A model generated the notes under the pieces. The model had not been told where the DNA came from and searched no databases. It was given only the letters and a program-made list of their open reading frames with translations. From Streptomyces avermitilis MA-4680 = NBRC 14893 (GTDB lineage: Bacteria; Actinomycetota; Actinomycetes; Streptomycetales; Streptomycetaceae), in the NCBI RefSeq assembly GCF_000009765.2, contig NC_003155.5, forward strand, positions 1 through 64,000: a stretch of 64,000 nt of DNA, read 5' to 3'. Numbering within the stretch: position 1 is the first letter of the stretch; the number at the start of each line of letters is the position of its first letter. Below are positions 17,841-25,698 of this stretch, piece after piece. Made by a program: the position numbers and the translations under genes.

Positions 17841-18922
17841 ACAACAAACGTGCCTACCGAACCGCCCGCCCTGAGATAAAAGGTCTTCGGGCTCATGATG
17901 AAGAGGCAATCGAATTGCTGGCGATTCCGCAGGAGCCGCAGAAGGACGTCGCGCAGCCGTCCCAGCACATCGGTCCGCCGCCCGAGGAAGGCGAGGACGA
18001 ATCACGGTTGCTGCTCCGTTTCGCAGCCCCGCGTGATCCGGTGATGGTCGCGGACTGGGTGTCCTTCAACGTGATCGACACCGAGAAGCAGGACTGGGCC
18101 CGCGGCTGGGCGGCACTCAAGAAGTTCACCGAACGTGAGCAGCACGCCAGAGTCCCCTATGGGTACAAAGAGGGTGCTTACCCTCTCGGGCAATGGGTCG
18201 CAGAACAGCGACGCGCATACGGGGCGGGGCAGATGACCGGCCAACGCGCCCGGCGGCTGGAGCAATTGGGCATGGTCTGGTCACCGGCCGATGAGCGATT
18301 CCAGGAGAACCTGGAAGCGGCCCGCGCGTACTTGGAGGAGCACTGGACGCTGTGCGCGCCCCGCTCCGCGACCATGCTGGACCGGCCGGTGGGGCAGTGG
18401 CTGTCCAACCTCCGCCGACCCGGCGCCCTGGAAGGACACCCCGAGTGGAAGACGGCGCTGGAGGCCGTGGACGAGGATTGGAACCCGTCGTGGCCGGCGG
18501 AGTGGCAGCGGCACTACGCCGCGCTGCGCGATCTGGTGGCCGACGAAGAGGGCCAGGCCGACGTCCTGCCGGGCTTCACGGTCCACGGCATGGACATCGG
18601 GAAGTGGCTGGCCCGGCAGCGGAAGCCCGAGGTCTGGCAGGCCCTGACGGACGGGCAGCGCGAGCGCCTGGAGCAGCTCGGCATCGTGCCGCTGGCCCTG
18701 GAGCCGGAGGAGCCCGCGAAGCCGTCCGCGACGCCCGTGGGGGCCTTCGAGCGGGGCGTGGCGGCCCTGGCGCAGTACAAGGCCCGGGAAGGCTCTGTGA
18801 CGGTGCCCAGGGCCCATGTAGAGCGGCTGGAGGACGGCACCGAGGTTCGGCTTGGGGTATTCCTGACCCTCGAGCTGGTGCCTCTCCCAGCGCCAGTGGG
18901 ACCGCCTGCGCCCTGTACCTGA
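17828..18922 (+). pseudogene. TtrA-like helicase remnant (C-terminal HA repeats only)
   Basis: 364 codons starting inside repeat copy B. The ATP-binding half is absent. The readable part begins PEIKGLRAHDEE, equivalent to the region after motif VI of the intact helicase, and runs through HA repeats (YPLGQWVAEQRRAYGAGQM, VGQWLSNLRR, IGKWLARQRKPE). It loses the family C terminus after VRLGVF, where a frameshift leads to an unrelated tail. Truncation at both ends makes it a pseudogene. The repeat boundary suggests recombination at the hairpin repeat removed the 5' half. Confidence 0.75.
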
Positions 18923-19607
18923 CGGCCGTCAGTGCCTACCACTGATCCGGCGATCATCGCCCCTGCCAATTCCCGGTCCCGTAGTCACCTCCCCGCCGCC
19001 TCGGCTGTCGAGAACGTTTCGACCTGCCTACGTCGTTGCGGGCCGTTTCCGAGTGATTCTGGTGCCGCTGTCAGGCGAACTGTTCAGCGACAGTCGAAAG
19101 TTCAGCTGCGCTTCAAAAGGTCAAGTGCGCAGGCATCTGTTCTGTAGCGCCGCATGGCGGAAATCGTTCGATCGGGCGTGCTGTGGCGAGTGGTTGCACG
19201 AACGCTCGGACGGATGTTGCCGCGGGTGCGGCCGATCGGTGGACTTCGCGGACCGCGGCAGTGCGGCGTGCTGTCCACACCGCCGCGCATCAACGCCCAC
19301 ACACGTTGTGTCGGGCAACCAGGACGACTCGTTTTCCTCAACGCGATGCATCACACCGTACTGCGGGTGACGACGGTGGAGCCGCGTGACGCATCGCGGT
19401 CGGACGCCGAGGTGAGGCCCTTGCCCGATCCCGCCGTCACCGCCGATGACCTCCCAAAACACCACAGCCGCGCCCTGCGCACCAAATTTTTTGCCTATCA
19501 GGAAAGTTCAATCACGAACTAATCACGTTCCGTACCTTCGCGGCAACCATGCAGGTCCTTCACCGGTCACCCACGCGCAAACACAGCAGAAACCCGTGGG
19601 GAGCACC
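18923..19607. other. non-coding stretch with hairpin repeat copy C
   Basis: About 685 bp without a supported gene. Near 19070-19130 is a partial hairpin repeat (TGTCAGGCGAACTGTTCAGC, then GTTCAGCTGCGC) related to copies A, B and D. The rest shows no protein-like frame on either strand. GTGGGGAG at 19596 is the ribosome-binding site of the next gene. Confidence 0.45.
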
Positions 19608-20279
19608 ATGAGCCAGCAGCAGTACCCCCAGCCCCAGCAGCCCGGCCGCAACGGCCTGGCCACCACCGCACTCGTCCTCGGCATCATCGCCGTCGTAGTC
19701 AGCTTCATCCCTGTCCTCAACGTCGTCGTCTGGCCGCTCGCGATCCTTGGCATCGTCTTCGGCGCCATCGGCCTCTCCAAGGCGGGCAAGGTCCGCAAGG
19801 GCAAGGGCGCCGGCATCACCGGCCTCGTCACGTCGGCCGTAGCGATCATCATGTTCTTTGCCATGAACGCCCTGTTCTTCTCCGCCGTGGACAAGGCCAG
19901 TGAGGAGCTCGACAAGTCGTACGACTCCACCACCGTCGGCGACGGCAAGTCCAAGACCGGCGGCGCCAAGGAGTCCAAGGTCATGAAGGACTTCAAGGTC
20001 ACTAAGTGCGACGTGGTCACCGGCGACTTCGGCATCAAGGAGATGGCCATCCACGTCGACTACGCCAACAACGGCGACCGCCGATACTCGTACTTCGTAG
20101 AGGGCGAGGTCCTGGCCGACGGCAAGAAGGTCGACGACTTCATGTCAACCGCCGAGAACCTCGCCCCGGGCCAGAAGTTCACTGACAAGAACGCTGGTGC
20201 GCTGGTGAACGCGGACGAGATCAAGGACGCCAAGAAGCTCGAGTGCAAGACCATCAACGCGTCCCGAACTGACTTCTGA
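19608..20279 (+). CDS. DUF4190 membrane protein
   Basis: A 223-aa protein. A Gln/Pro-rich cytoplasmic start (SQQQYPQPQQPGRNG) leads into the DUF4190 core: two membrane segments at about 17-40 and 68-92 separated by GxxGLxKA (FGAIGLSKAGKVRKGKG). An extracytoplasmic domain of about 120 residues follows, with two Cys (KCDV, LECK) and FxxxG-type strands. Family members are common in Streptomyces and have no known function. ATG 19608 has a GGGGAG ribosome-binding site 6 nt upstream. It is flanked by repeats and intergenic DNA, with no operon partners. Confidence 0.82.
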   Translation: MSQQQYPQPQQPGRNGLATTALVLGIIAVVVSFIPVLNVVVWPLAILGIVFGAIGLSKAGKVRKGKGAGITGLVTSAVAIIMFFAMNALFFSAVDKASEELDKSYDSTTVGDGKSKTGGAKESKVMKDFKVTKCDVVTGDFGIKEMAIHVDYANNGDRRYSYFVEGEVLADGKKVDDFMSTAENLAPGQKFTDKNAGALVNADEIKDAKKLECKTINASRTDF

Positions 20280-20524
20280 TCGCTGACGTCGCATGACGCC
20301 GACCACCATCTGCAGGCCTCGCCGCGCACCCCGCAGCGGCGGGGCTCGCTGCATCATGGAGACCATGGAGTCGCAGCGGCACGGGCGCCGGCCGGACTGA
20401 AGCGGGGCGGAGACATGAGCGCAGGCCCGGCCGAGGGCCGGGCCGCGCGCGGGGAGCGGAGCGAGTCTCAATGACGGAGTCAAGCCGCTTGCGTGGCAGG
20501 CGGGGATAGACACGCAGACAGAAA

Positions 20525-20564
20525 CAGATCAGGCAGGTGCTGAATCCAGTGCCTGCCTGATCTG
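20525..20564. terminator. intrinsic terminator of the tRNA-Pro relic
   Basis: A perfect 13-bp stem, CAGATCAGGCAGG at 20525-20537 pairing with 20552-20564, with a 14-nt loop. It lies 15-20 nt beyond the 3' end of the tRNA-like sequence on the minus strand, which is where a tRNA terminator belongs; AAA/TTT-type flanks are present on both sides. Confidence 0.7.
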
Positions 20565-20578
20565 CTGTTTCGGCTGTC

Positions 20579-20630
20579 GGGTGGCGGGATTTGAACCCAC
20601 GACCTCTTCGTCGGTTACGAACGCCCCAAG
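20579..20630 (-). other. tRNA-Pro 3'-end relic (probable att site)
   Basis: On the minus strand the sequence reads GACGAAGAGGTCGTGGGTTC followed by AAATCCCGCCACCCGAC. This is the anticodon-stem 3' side, variable region, T arm and acceptor 3' strand of an actinomycete tRNA-Pro. The 5' half cannot be folded from the upstream sequence, so it is not a functional tRNA. A tRNA 3' end with its terminator but no 5' half is the classic att site left by integrative elements; pSAM2 is known to use tRNA-Pro. No adjacent intact integrase was found. Confidence 0.68.
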
Positions 20631-20654
20631 TAGCCGCACCGTCGGGTGTCTGCG

Positions 20655-20762
20655 CACTGAACAAATCAGTGCGCAGATCCTCGATTCCAGCTGCGCAGAG
20701 AAGAGTTCAGTGCCCAGGTCAAAGCCTTGGGCGCTGAACTGTTTCCTCTCGTCCGACACCTG
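20655..20762 (-). repeat. dispersed hairpin repeat, copy D (two hairpins)
   Basis: The first hairpin is CTGCGCACTGA, a 5-nt loop, and TCAGTGCGCAG, a perfect 11-bp stem. The second has arms GTTCAGTGCCCAGG and CCTTGGGCGCTGAAC. On the minus strand the second reads through TGTCGGACGAG...GACCTGGGCACTGAAC, matching copy A around 15670-15730. The stem bases differ from copy A but remain paired (ATTTCAG/CTGAAAT versus AGTTCAG/CTGAACT). Confidence 0.65.
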
Positions 20763-21284
20763 AGCGGCCGCCACCTCGCGCGGCAGCTCGCCGGAGCGGC
20801 GGACCTGGAGGCGGTGGGCCCGCGATGATCCGCCCGCGCTTAGCCCCGTGTCCGGCGCACCGACGGGGCCGTGACAGGCGCGACCATCATCACGGTGGCG
20901 CCCGGCCCGGGGATGCCGCTACGTGCCGTGCCGTACGGGCGTACCCGCGAGGCGGTGCTGACGGTCACGGCGACTTCCGGCCTGCTGGTAGCTGAACGAA
21001 CCAGTGGGCGAGGTGTCGACGCTGCCGCGCTCGCCGCTCTGGCTGCGGACCCCGTGAGGCGGACCGGTGAGGGGGAATGCCGCACCAGATGCTGCGACTT
21101 GATGCCCGAGCCGACCGCTGCCGGGGAAGCGGCGTTGAAGCAGCCTTCATGCCCTGTTGGGCTGTGCCACCAGCGGTTCATCCCCGTGCCGCTGCCACCG
21201 CCCGCACGGCGTGCGCCCTGACGAGCCCGCCGTGCGGGCGGCCCCGCGAGACAACTCGACTTCCCTTGCAGAGGCAGGCAGGCG
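20763..21284. other. no confident gene
   Basis: About 520 bp. A + strand frame (20871-21221) begins MTGATIITVAPGPGMPLRAV and looks weakly protein-like for 60 residues, then loses character. No family is recognised, and the opposite strand frame has shadow composition. Probably debris of a former gene. Confidence 0.35.
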
Positions 21285-21557
21285 ATGGCCCACGCGCAGG
21301 TCCGTGACGTCCCCCACACCACAAAGGCGCCGGCCCGCGCACCACAGCCGTTCCCCCTGCCCGCACCGGCCGACGACCCGGAGCTACCGCGCACCCCGCC
21401 GACCTTCCGGGACGTGCTGCGCCACCGATATTGCGGCCGCCTGCTGATCGCCTCGGTGACCGGACGCTTGTCACTGGGCATGGCGCCCGTCGCCCTGATC
21501 CTGGCGGCGCAGGCGGACGGCCACTCCCTGGCGAGCGCCAGCCTGCTGGCCGGTCCG
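21285..21557 (+). pseudogene. MFS transporter N-terminal fragment
   Basis: About 90 residues: a Pro-rich cytoplasmic start, FRDVLRHRYCGRLLIASVTG and MAPVALILAAQADGHSLASA, typical of the first two membrane segments of Streptomyces MFS exporters. The protein then runs into unrelated sequence (PGHAARRSP) at the junction with the next gene. GCAGGCAGGCGATGG gives a plausible start at 21285. A truncated, presumably dead, transporter. Confidence 0.6.
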
Positions 21558-21561
21558 GGTC

Positions 21562-22080
21562 ATGCTGCCCGCCGATCCCCTGCTCGGCACCGATCAGCAG
21601 GAAGTCGTGGCGCGGCTGTGGAAGCGGCAGCAAACCGAGACGGGATGGGCCTACCTCGTGGGGCTGCCGTCCTACCGAGATCGCGAGGACGGCGATGTGG
21701 AGGCGGCGGCGTACCGGGTATGGGTGCGCGCTCCCGACCACGTCCGGCCGGTCGACGGCGTCGACTACGACCAGGTCGTCACCGAGAAGCTGGAACGGTC
21801 ACCGCAGTCGGCGGTCCGTGAGGTCCTCGGGGAGCGCCGGCCTTCGGGGTGGGTGCTTGCGAAGCTGCGCGACGGCCGCGGCCCGGCCCGCTCCGTCCTG
21901 CACGCACCGGACTGCGAGGAAGCACCGGCGGGGGCGCCGCTGCTCGATATGGACCGCGCACTGGACTCGGCAGAACACCCGGGCACCCGGCTGTGCACGC
22001 TGTGCGGAGCCGCGCAGGAGCTGACACCTCTGCTGCGCGGCTTCGACCACATCACCGACTCCGCCCCCGACGACTCCTGA
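21562..22080 (+). CDS. DUF6233-like protein
   Basis: A 172-aa protein with the DUF6233 signature: RVWVRAPDHVRPVDGVDYDQV, then RRPSGWVLAKLRDGRGP, SVLHAPDCEEAPAGAPLL and a closing RLCTLCGAA Cys pair with LLRGFDH. Function unknown; the family is confined to streptomycetes, often in several copies on chromosome arms. Usual members have about 60-100 more N-terminal residues. Here the start falls right at the junction with the MFS fragment, so the N terminus may have been lost in the same rearrangement. Confidence 0.65.
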   Translation: MLPADPLLGTDQQEVVARLWKRQQTETGWAYLVGLPSYRDREDGDVEAAAYRVWVRAPDHVRPVDGVDYDQVVTEKLERSPQSAVREVLGERRPSGWVLAKLRDGRGPARSVLHAPDCEEAPAGAPLLDMDRALDSAEHPGTRLCTLCGAAQELTPLLRGFDHITDSAPDDS

Positions 22081-22082
22081 CC

Positions 22083-22310
22083 CTGGCCGCCGCACCGTCG
22101 GCGGCCCTGGCGCGGCGGCCCCGCCCGGCGCGCAACACCAGCGAACGCGCCCCGATCCCCTCGCCCGCAGCCCGGGACCTGACCCACCACCCACCTTCCT
22201 TGTTCTTCCTGCTGTGGGGCGTGGTCCGGGGGCGTAGAGGGGATGTCAGAGGCCCGACCACGCCCGTACGGTGGGGGTGACCTGCACGGATGCGGCGGCG
22301 CCCGTGAGGC
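22083..22310. repeat. direct repeat R1 (imperfect, ~220 bp)
   Basis: Blocks GCCGCACCGTCGGCGG..., GCGCGCAAC..., CGCCCCGATCCC and GGGGATGTCAG.GGCCCGACC recur in the same order and orientation at about 22785-23010 (R2). The two copies lie upstream of the 22243 and 23118 genes respectively, so they look like a duplicated promoter/leader segment. Conservation is block-wise, interrupted by small indels. Confidence 0.6.
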
Positions 22311-22770
22311 TCGCGCAAGAGAAGTCGCAAGAGATGCCGCAGGAGAAGACGCAAGAGTTGGCGCAGGAGATTTTGCCGCGCGACAGACCGGAGCGCGGTT
22401 CGAACAGCAGTACCTTTGCCTGGCGGCTTCGTACGACTTCCCCCAGGACCTGACCGACGCTCAGGACGAACTCCGTCAGGTCCGCGCTGATCTGCAGACG
22501 GTCTACCGGCGGGTGCCGTGGTCGGCCGAACCGCTGGACGCGTGGGAGACGCACGAGAACGCCTGGCGGCCCTCATCCCGCCCTGCCTCCCCCGGCTGGG
22601 GCCCTCAGGACGCGGCGGAGATCGCCCGGCTACGGGCGCGGGAAGTCGAACTCGCCACGGCGAACGTCACGCACGCGTACTGGAGCGAGTTCGCTCCGGC
22701 CCACGTCCTCGCGGCCCGTAACGCGCTCAAGCGCCACCAGGAGCAGCAGATGGCCGACGCCTCCAGCTAG
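22243..22770 (+). CDS. conserved Streptomyces hypothetical protein
   Basis: A 175-aa protein. The conserved part runs from about residue 50 (ARFEQQYLCLAASYDFPQDL) through DAWETHENAWRPSSRP and AAEIARLRAREVELATANVTH, a helical protein seen near DUF6207/DUF6233 genes in other streptomycetes. Residues 20-45 are encoded by a 12-bp tandem repeat (22313-22375) and are probably not conserved. The start is uncertain: ATG 22243 lies inside direct repeat R1, and the functional start may be downstream. Function unknown. Confidence 0.55.
   Translation: MSEARPRPYGGGDLHGCGGAREARAREVARDAAGEDARVGAGDFAARQTGARFEQQYLCLAASYDFPQDLTDAQDELRQVRADLQTVYRRVPWSAEPLDAWETHENAWRPSSRPASPGWGPQDAAEIARLRAREVELATANVTHAYWSEFAPAHVLAARNALKRHQEQQMADASS
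22313..22375. repeat. five imperfect 12-bp tandem repeats
   Basis: Units GCAAGAGAAGTC, GCAAGAGATGCC, GCAGGAGAAGAC, GCAAGAGTTGGC and GCAGGAGATTTT follow each other exactly. Twelve is a multiple of three, so copy number can change without shifting frame. In one frame they encode a QExx repeat, in the annotated frame an ARE/ARD-rich stretch. Confidence 0.8.
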
Positions 22771-22784
22771 CCGCCGACCACTTC

Positions 22785-23010
22785 CCCGGCCGCCGCACCG
22801 TCGGCGGGCCTTGGCGCGCCCGCCCCGCCCGGCGCGCAACCCGGCGAGGGCGCCCCGATCCCCGGCTGCGTCCGCGCCGCCCATCCCGCCCTCCCACCCC
22901 TCAACTCCAGCCAGGGCATGGGCGAAGGGGGTCGCAACGGGGATGTCAGCGGCCCGACCACGCCATACGTCTGCGGTGACCTGGGCGGACCCGAGGACGC
23001 GGTGAAGGCC
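22785..23010. repeat. direct repeat R2 (imperfect, ~220 bp)
   Basis: Second copy of R1, upstream of the DUF6207 gene. The best conserved blocks are GCCGCACCGTCGGCGG, CGCCCCGCCCGGCGCGCAAC and GGGGATGTCAGCGGCCCGAC. A short open frame from 22918 to 23121 runs through it and ends in an ATGA overlap with the next gene; it may be a leader peptide or chance. Confidence 0.55.
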
Positions 23011-23117
23011 TGCGCAACCTCTACCGCAACACCTAGCGCAATCCGGGGCCCTACGCGGTCGGGTGAAGACGCCAGGATCGGAGAACTTCTGCGGGTCGCG
23101 GCGCGTAGTGCCAAGGC

Positions 23118-23327
23118 ATGAGGGAGATCACTGACGCGCACGTGGCAGAGCCGGACCTGGCTGTGGTGGAGGTCGCGGCCGCCGATGATGAAACCGCGCT
23201 CGCGGTCCAAGAGCTGCTCGCCGCGCGGTGCGCGATTGCACCGGCGGACCGTACGACCCGGGAGCCTGGTGAGCCCGGTGTACGGCTGCGCTGCTCCCTG
23301 GACCTGCGCCAAGAACCCGACTCGTAG
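23118..23327 (+). CDS. DUF6207 family protein
   Basis: A 69-aa protein matching the DUF6207 family over its whole length: INEAHV-like start (ITDAHVAEPDLAVVEVAA), ETALAVQELLAARCA and the closing ADRTTREPGEPGVRLRC...LDLRQEP. These small proteins are restricted to streptomycetes and have no known function. ATG 23118 fits the family start. The preceding short frame overlaps it by ATGA. Confidence 0.8.
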   Translation: MREITDAHVAEPDLAVVEVAAADDETALAVQELLAARCAIAPADRTTREPGEPGVRLRCSLDLRQEPDS

Positions 23328-23485
23328 GACTGCGGACGAGCGACCGCGTCCGCTGACCAGCCGTGGTCCGGGTCATGGTCGGGGCTGGCGGCGGCCTGGT
23401 CAATCCCGTGGTCGGTCTGCTACCGGTGGGAGTGGTCGTCCACAGTGGGGCGATGAGTGAACTCCGCCCCTAGGACGAGGTGTCC

Positions 23486-23617
23486 TCAGGCGCTGCGTGA
23501 TCGGCGTGCTGCCGTCCTCTTCGTGGCCTTCTTCGCCGTCGTCTTCTTGGCCGACTGCTGCTTCGCGGTCTTCTTCTTCGGCAGCTCGTGGACGCCGGCG
23601 TCCACGCCGCGGGAGGC
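23486..23617 (-). pseudogene. C-terminal Lys-rich tail of a Ku-like protein
   Basis: Reading leftward: RGVDAGVHELPKKKTAKQQS followed by AKKTTAKKATKRTAARRSRS and a TGA at 23486. This acidic-to-basic VHELPKKKTAKK tail resembles the C terminus of actinomycete Ku end-joining proteins, whose Lys-rich tails bind DNA; an HU/histone H1-like tail is an alternative. Everything upstream is missing, replaced by a transposase fragment and the IS5-type element inserted at 23618. Confidence 0.5.
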
Positions 23618-23674
23618 CTAGGTCGTGTCCGATGGGTCGAGTGACGCTCCCGTTGGGAACTCGTTCCGTGGGAC

Positions 23675-24559
23675 ATGGGGCGGGGAGATCTTTCGGATGA
23701 GGAGTGGGCTCGCCTGGAGCCGCACTTGCCGGCGAATCGCGGGCGGGGAGGACGCTGGAAATGCCACCGCCGGGTGATCAACGGGATTCTGTTCCGGCAG
23801 CGGACCGGCCTCCCCTGGCGGGATCTGCCTCCCTGCTTCGGTAGCTGGAAGACGGTCCACGACCGTCATCGACGCTGGTCGGCGGACGGAACGTGGGAGA
23901 GAATCCTGCGGGCCGTCCAGGCCGACGCCGATGCCGAGGGCCGGATCGACTGGAGCATGGTCAGTGTCAATTCCACGACCTGCCGCGCTCATCAGCACGC
24001 GGCTGGCGCCTCCACCCGCGCCCCGAAGATCCCGGGTCGACGCAGGAGCCCCGCGCGCCACCGTCCCGATGAGGCCCTGGGACGCTCGCGAGGCGGGCTC
24101 ACAAGCAAGATCCACCTCGCCGGGGAAGGCGGGCGCCGCCCGCTCGGGTTCCTCATCACGCCCGGCCAGTGGGGGGATGCACCGCAGATGATTCCCGTCC
24201 TGGAAGAGATCCGCGTGCCCCGGCAGGCTGGTGGACGACCGCGCACTCGGCCCGACCATGTTGGAGGCGATAAGGCGTACTCGTCACGCCGCAACCGGCG
24301 TCACCTGCGCAGACGTCAGATCAAGCACACGATCCCCGAGCCAAGAGACCAGCGGGCCAACCGTCGGCGCCGCGGCAGCGGAGGCGGTCGGCCCACAGGG
24401 TTCGACAAGGCGATCTACCGCCGCCGCAACGAAGTCGAGCGGACCATCAACCGGCTCAAGAACTTCCGAGCCATCGCCACGCGTTTCGACAAACGGGCGT
24501 ACGTCTTCCACGGAACGGTCACCGTGGCGGCGATCCGCCTATGGCTGCGTCCGGAGTGA
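23675..24559 (+). CDS. IS5-family DDE transposase
   Basis: A 294-aa transposase. The N terminus has the DUF4096-like segment LSDEEWARLEPHLP and RRVINGILFRQRTGLPWRDL. The catalytic DDE residues are expected in SMVSVNSTT (here VN replaces the common VD), VGGDKAYSS and RRNEVERTINRLKNFRAIAT. The first Asp therefore appears as Asn in SVNSTT, which would impair catalysis unless SM-V-S alignment differs. Length is complete. It lies within the 23621-25034 element. Confidence 0.82.
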   Translation: MGRGDLSDEEWARLEPHLPANRGRGGRWKCHRRVINGILFRQRTGLPWRDLPPCFGSWKTVHDRHRRWSADGTWERILRAVQADADAEGRIDWSMVSVNSTTCRAHQHAAGASTRAPKIPGRRRSPARHRPDEALGRSRGGLTSKIHLAGEGGRRPLGFLITPGQWGDAPQMIPVLEEIRVPRQAGGRPRTRPDHVGGDKAYSSRRNRRHLRRRQIKHTIPEPRDQRANRRRRGSGGGRPTGFDKAIYRRRNEVERTINRLKNFRAIATRFDKRAYVFHGTVTVAAIRLWLRPE

Positions 24560-24569
24560 AGTGCCCCGT

Positions 24570-24965
24570 TCAGAGATCCTCGGCACCCGGGTAGTGCTGG
24601 CGAAGTTCGCTGAGTACGCGCTTGTCGACAGCCCTGACATCCCACGAGGAGCTGTCGAACTCGGTCAGGACGAGCACCAGCTCGTCCCCGGCGAACCCAC
24701 GTGCTTCGGCGTCGATCAACTGGAGGAAGGGGGTCGTCAACGACAACAGCGTCAACGTGTCCATGCCGGCGTCGGCGGACCGTCTCTCCATCTCGACACA
24801 GCGAGGATCGACGATCTCGTCGAACTCAATGCGCCACGTCAGGTCCAGGCCGAAGCTGCCGAGCCGAACCAGCACCTCAGCCAGGGTCACGTAGTGCTCT
24901 CCGTGCCAGGCAGGAAACGTGATTCCCCTCATCCCCACCTCTGCTACGGCTGTATCGCGTGACAT
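24570..24965 (-). CDS. hypothetical protein, passenger in the IS5-type element
   Basis: A 131-aa acidic alpha/beta protein (FPAWHGEHYVTLAEVLVRLG, then LTWRIEFDEIVDPRCVEME and LVLVLTEFDSSSWDVRAVDK). ATG 24965 was chosen because GAAGGGGG lies 5 nt upstream; another ATG at 24983 is less well placed. Size and composition resemble polymorphic-toxin immunity proteins, and it lies 200 bp beyond the RHS toxin's immunity gene in the same orientation. The role is inferred from context only. Confidence 0.55.
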   Translation of the reverse strand: MSRDTAVAEVGMRGITFPAWHGEHYVTLAEVLVRLGSFGLDLTWRIEFDEIVDPRCVEMERRSADAGMDTLTLLSLTTPFLQLIDAEARGFAGDELVLVLTEFDSSSWDVRAVDKRVLSELRQHYPGAEDL

Positions 24966-25035
24966 GCGGCCCCCTTCGTTCAACGAACATTAGGCCACGG
25001 CTCTGATCAGCTCATACGACCCATCGGACAGGCCC

Positions 25036-25155
25036 TAGCCGTCGCCACGGGCCTGGTTCTCGAACCGGTTGAGCCCAGGGGTGTCGAAGGCCCTGGGCTG
25101 GTGGACGGTGCGGGCCAGATCGAGCAGAGAGTGAATGTGCCGGGTCCGGCCCCAT
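25036..25155 (-). pseudogene. transposase C-terminal fragment
   Basis: Leftward frame: HSLLDLARTVHQPRAFDTPG followed by LNRFENQARGDG and TAG. This resembles the C terminus of an actinobacterial IS transposase. Only about 40 codons remain, bordered by the IS5-type element on one side and the immunity gene's downstream region on the other. Confidence 0.4.
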
Positions 25156-25165
25156 CCTGCAGAAA

Positions 25166-25690
25166 TCACCGGCCGTCAGCACCTTTGAGGGCGTTCACGG
25201 CGTCATCTCTGGACAGCTCAAGCAGTGATTCCTCGGAGTAATCCTGAATGTCGCTGACGTAGGGCGGGATGCCTGAGCGGCGTGTACAGAAGGTGACATT
25301 AGCCGTGAGGGTGTCGTCCGACAGGCCGCCCTCCGAGAGGGAAACGTACCCCAGGAGTGGGTGCTCGCTTTCCGCAGGGGCAGCCTGCAAGGCCAGGCAG
25401 GCGTAAGCGATGGAGCGTCGCAAAAGCCGATTCTGCCTTTCGGGCCCTGAAGCGGGGAGGTCGTAGTCCATCATGCCGCGCCCGTTCACCGTGGCTTCGA
25501 AGTGAACAATATCCTCGAATTCTCCAGCGGTGGATCCGTGGTACCCCGCCTGCAACGCGGAGAGCAGGTAGGCGCCATTCCCGTCCACGGTCCAGCCTTC
25601 CTCCGCGATCGCACGATACGCGGCAGGAACGTCGTCCGGAAGAACCGATGGCAGCTCGGCACCGGCAAGGCTGAGCATTATCTCGTTCAT
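25166..25690 (-). CDS. probable immunity protein for the RHS toxin
   Basis: A 174-aa acidic protein (MNEIMLSLAGAELPSVLPDD...LSRDDAVNALKGADGR). It begins 9 nt after the RHS stop codon in the same orientation, the standard position for a polymorphic-toxin immunity gene, so it is inferred to neutralise the C-terminal toxin of that RHS protein. The frame also has an ATG at 25696. No named immunity family was recognised. Confidence 0.62.
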   Translation of the reverse strand: MNEIMLSLAGAELPSVLPDDVPAAYRAIAEEGWTVDGNGAYLLSALQAGYHGSTAGEFEDIVHFEATVNGRGMMDYDLPASGPERQNRLLRRSIAYACLALQAAPAESEHPLLGYVSLSEGGLSDDTLTANVTFCTRRSGIPPYVSDIQDYSEESLLELSRDDAVNALKGADGR

Positions 25691-25698
25691 TCTCATCG

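Larger units (their letters stand above)
23621..25034. mobile_element. IS5-family element with a passenger gene
   Basis: The left end GGTCGTGTCCGATGGGTCG at 23621 is mirrored at 25017-25034 (CGACCCATCGGACAGGCC), and CTA flanks both ends (23618-23620, 25035-25037) as a possible target duplication. Inside are a full-length transposase on the + strand and an unrelated gene on the minus strand. IS5-type elements of this kind are usually about 0.9 kb with only the transposase, so the 1.41-kb length is unusual. The right end could alternatively belong to a second, deleted copy. Confidence 0.6.

Noticed and set aside
20579..20660. A complete tRNA gene
   Set aside because: T arm and acceptor 3' strand are present, but no D arm or 5' acceptor strand can be folded.
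20840..21481. A 213-aa gene on the minus strand
   Set aside because: Ser/Arg/Ala-biased sequence antisense to the MFS fragment, without motif or ribosome-binding site.
22313..22375. CRISPR array
   Set aside because: Twelve-bp contiguous imperfect repeats without spacers; the 61568 octamers fail for the same reason. No cas genes are present.
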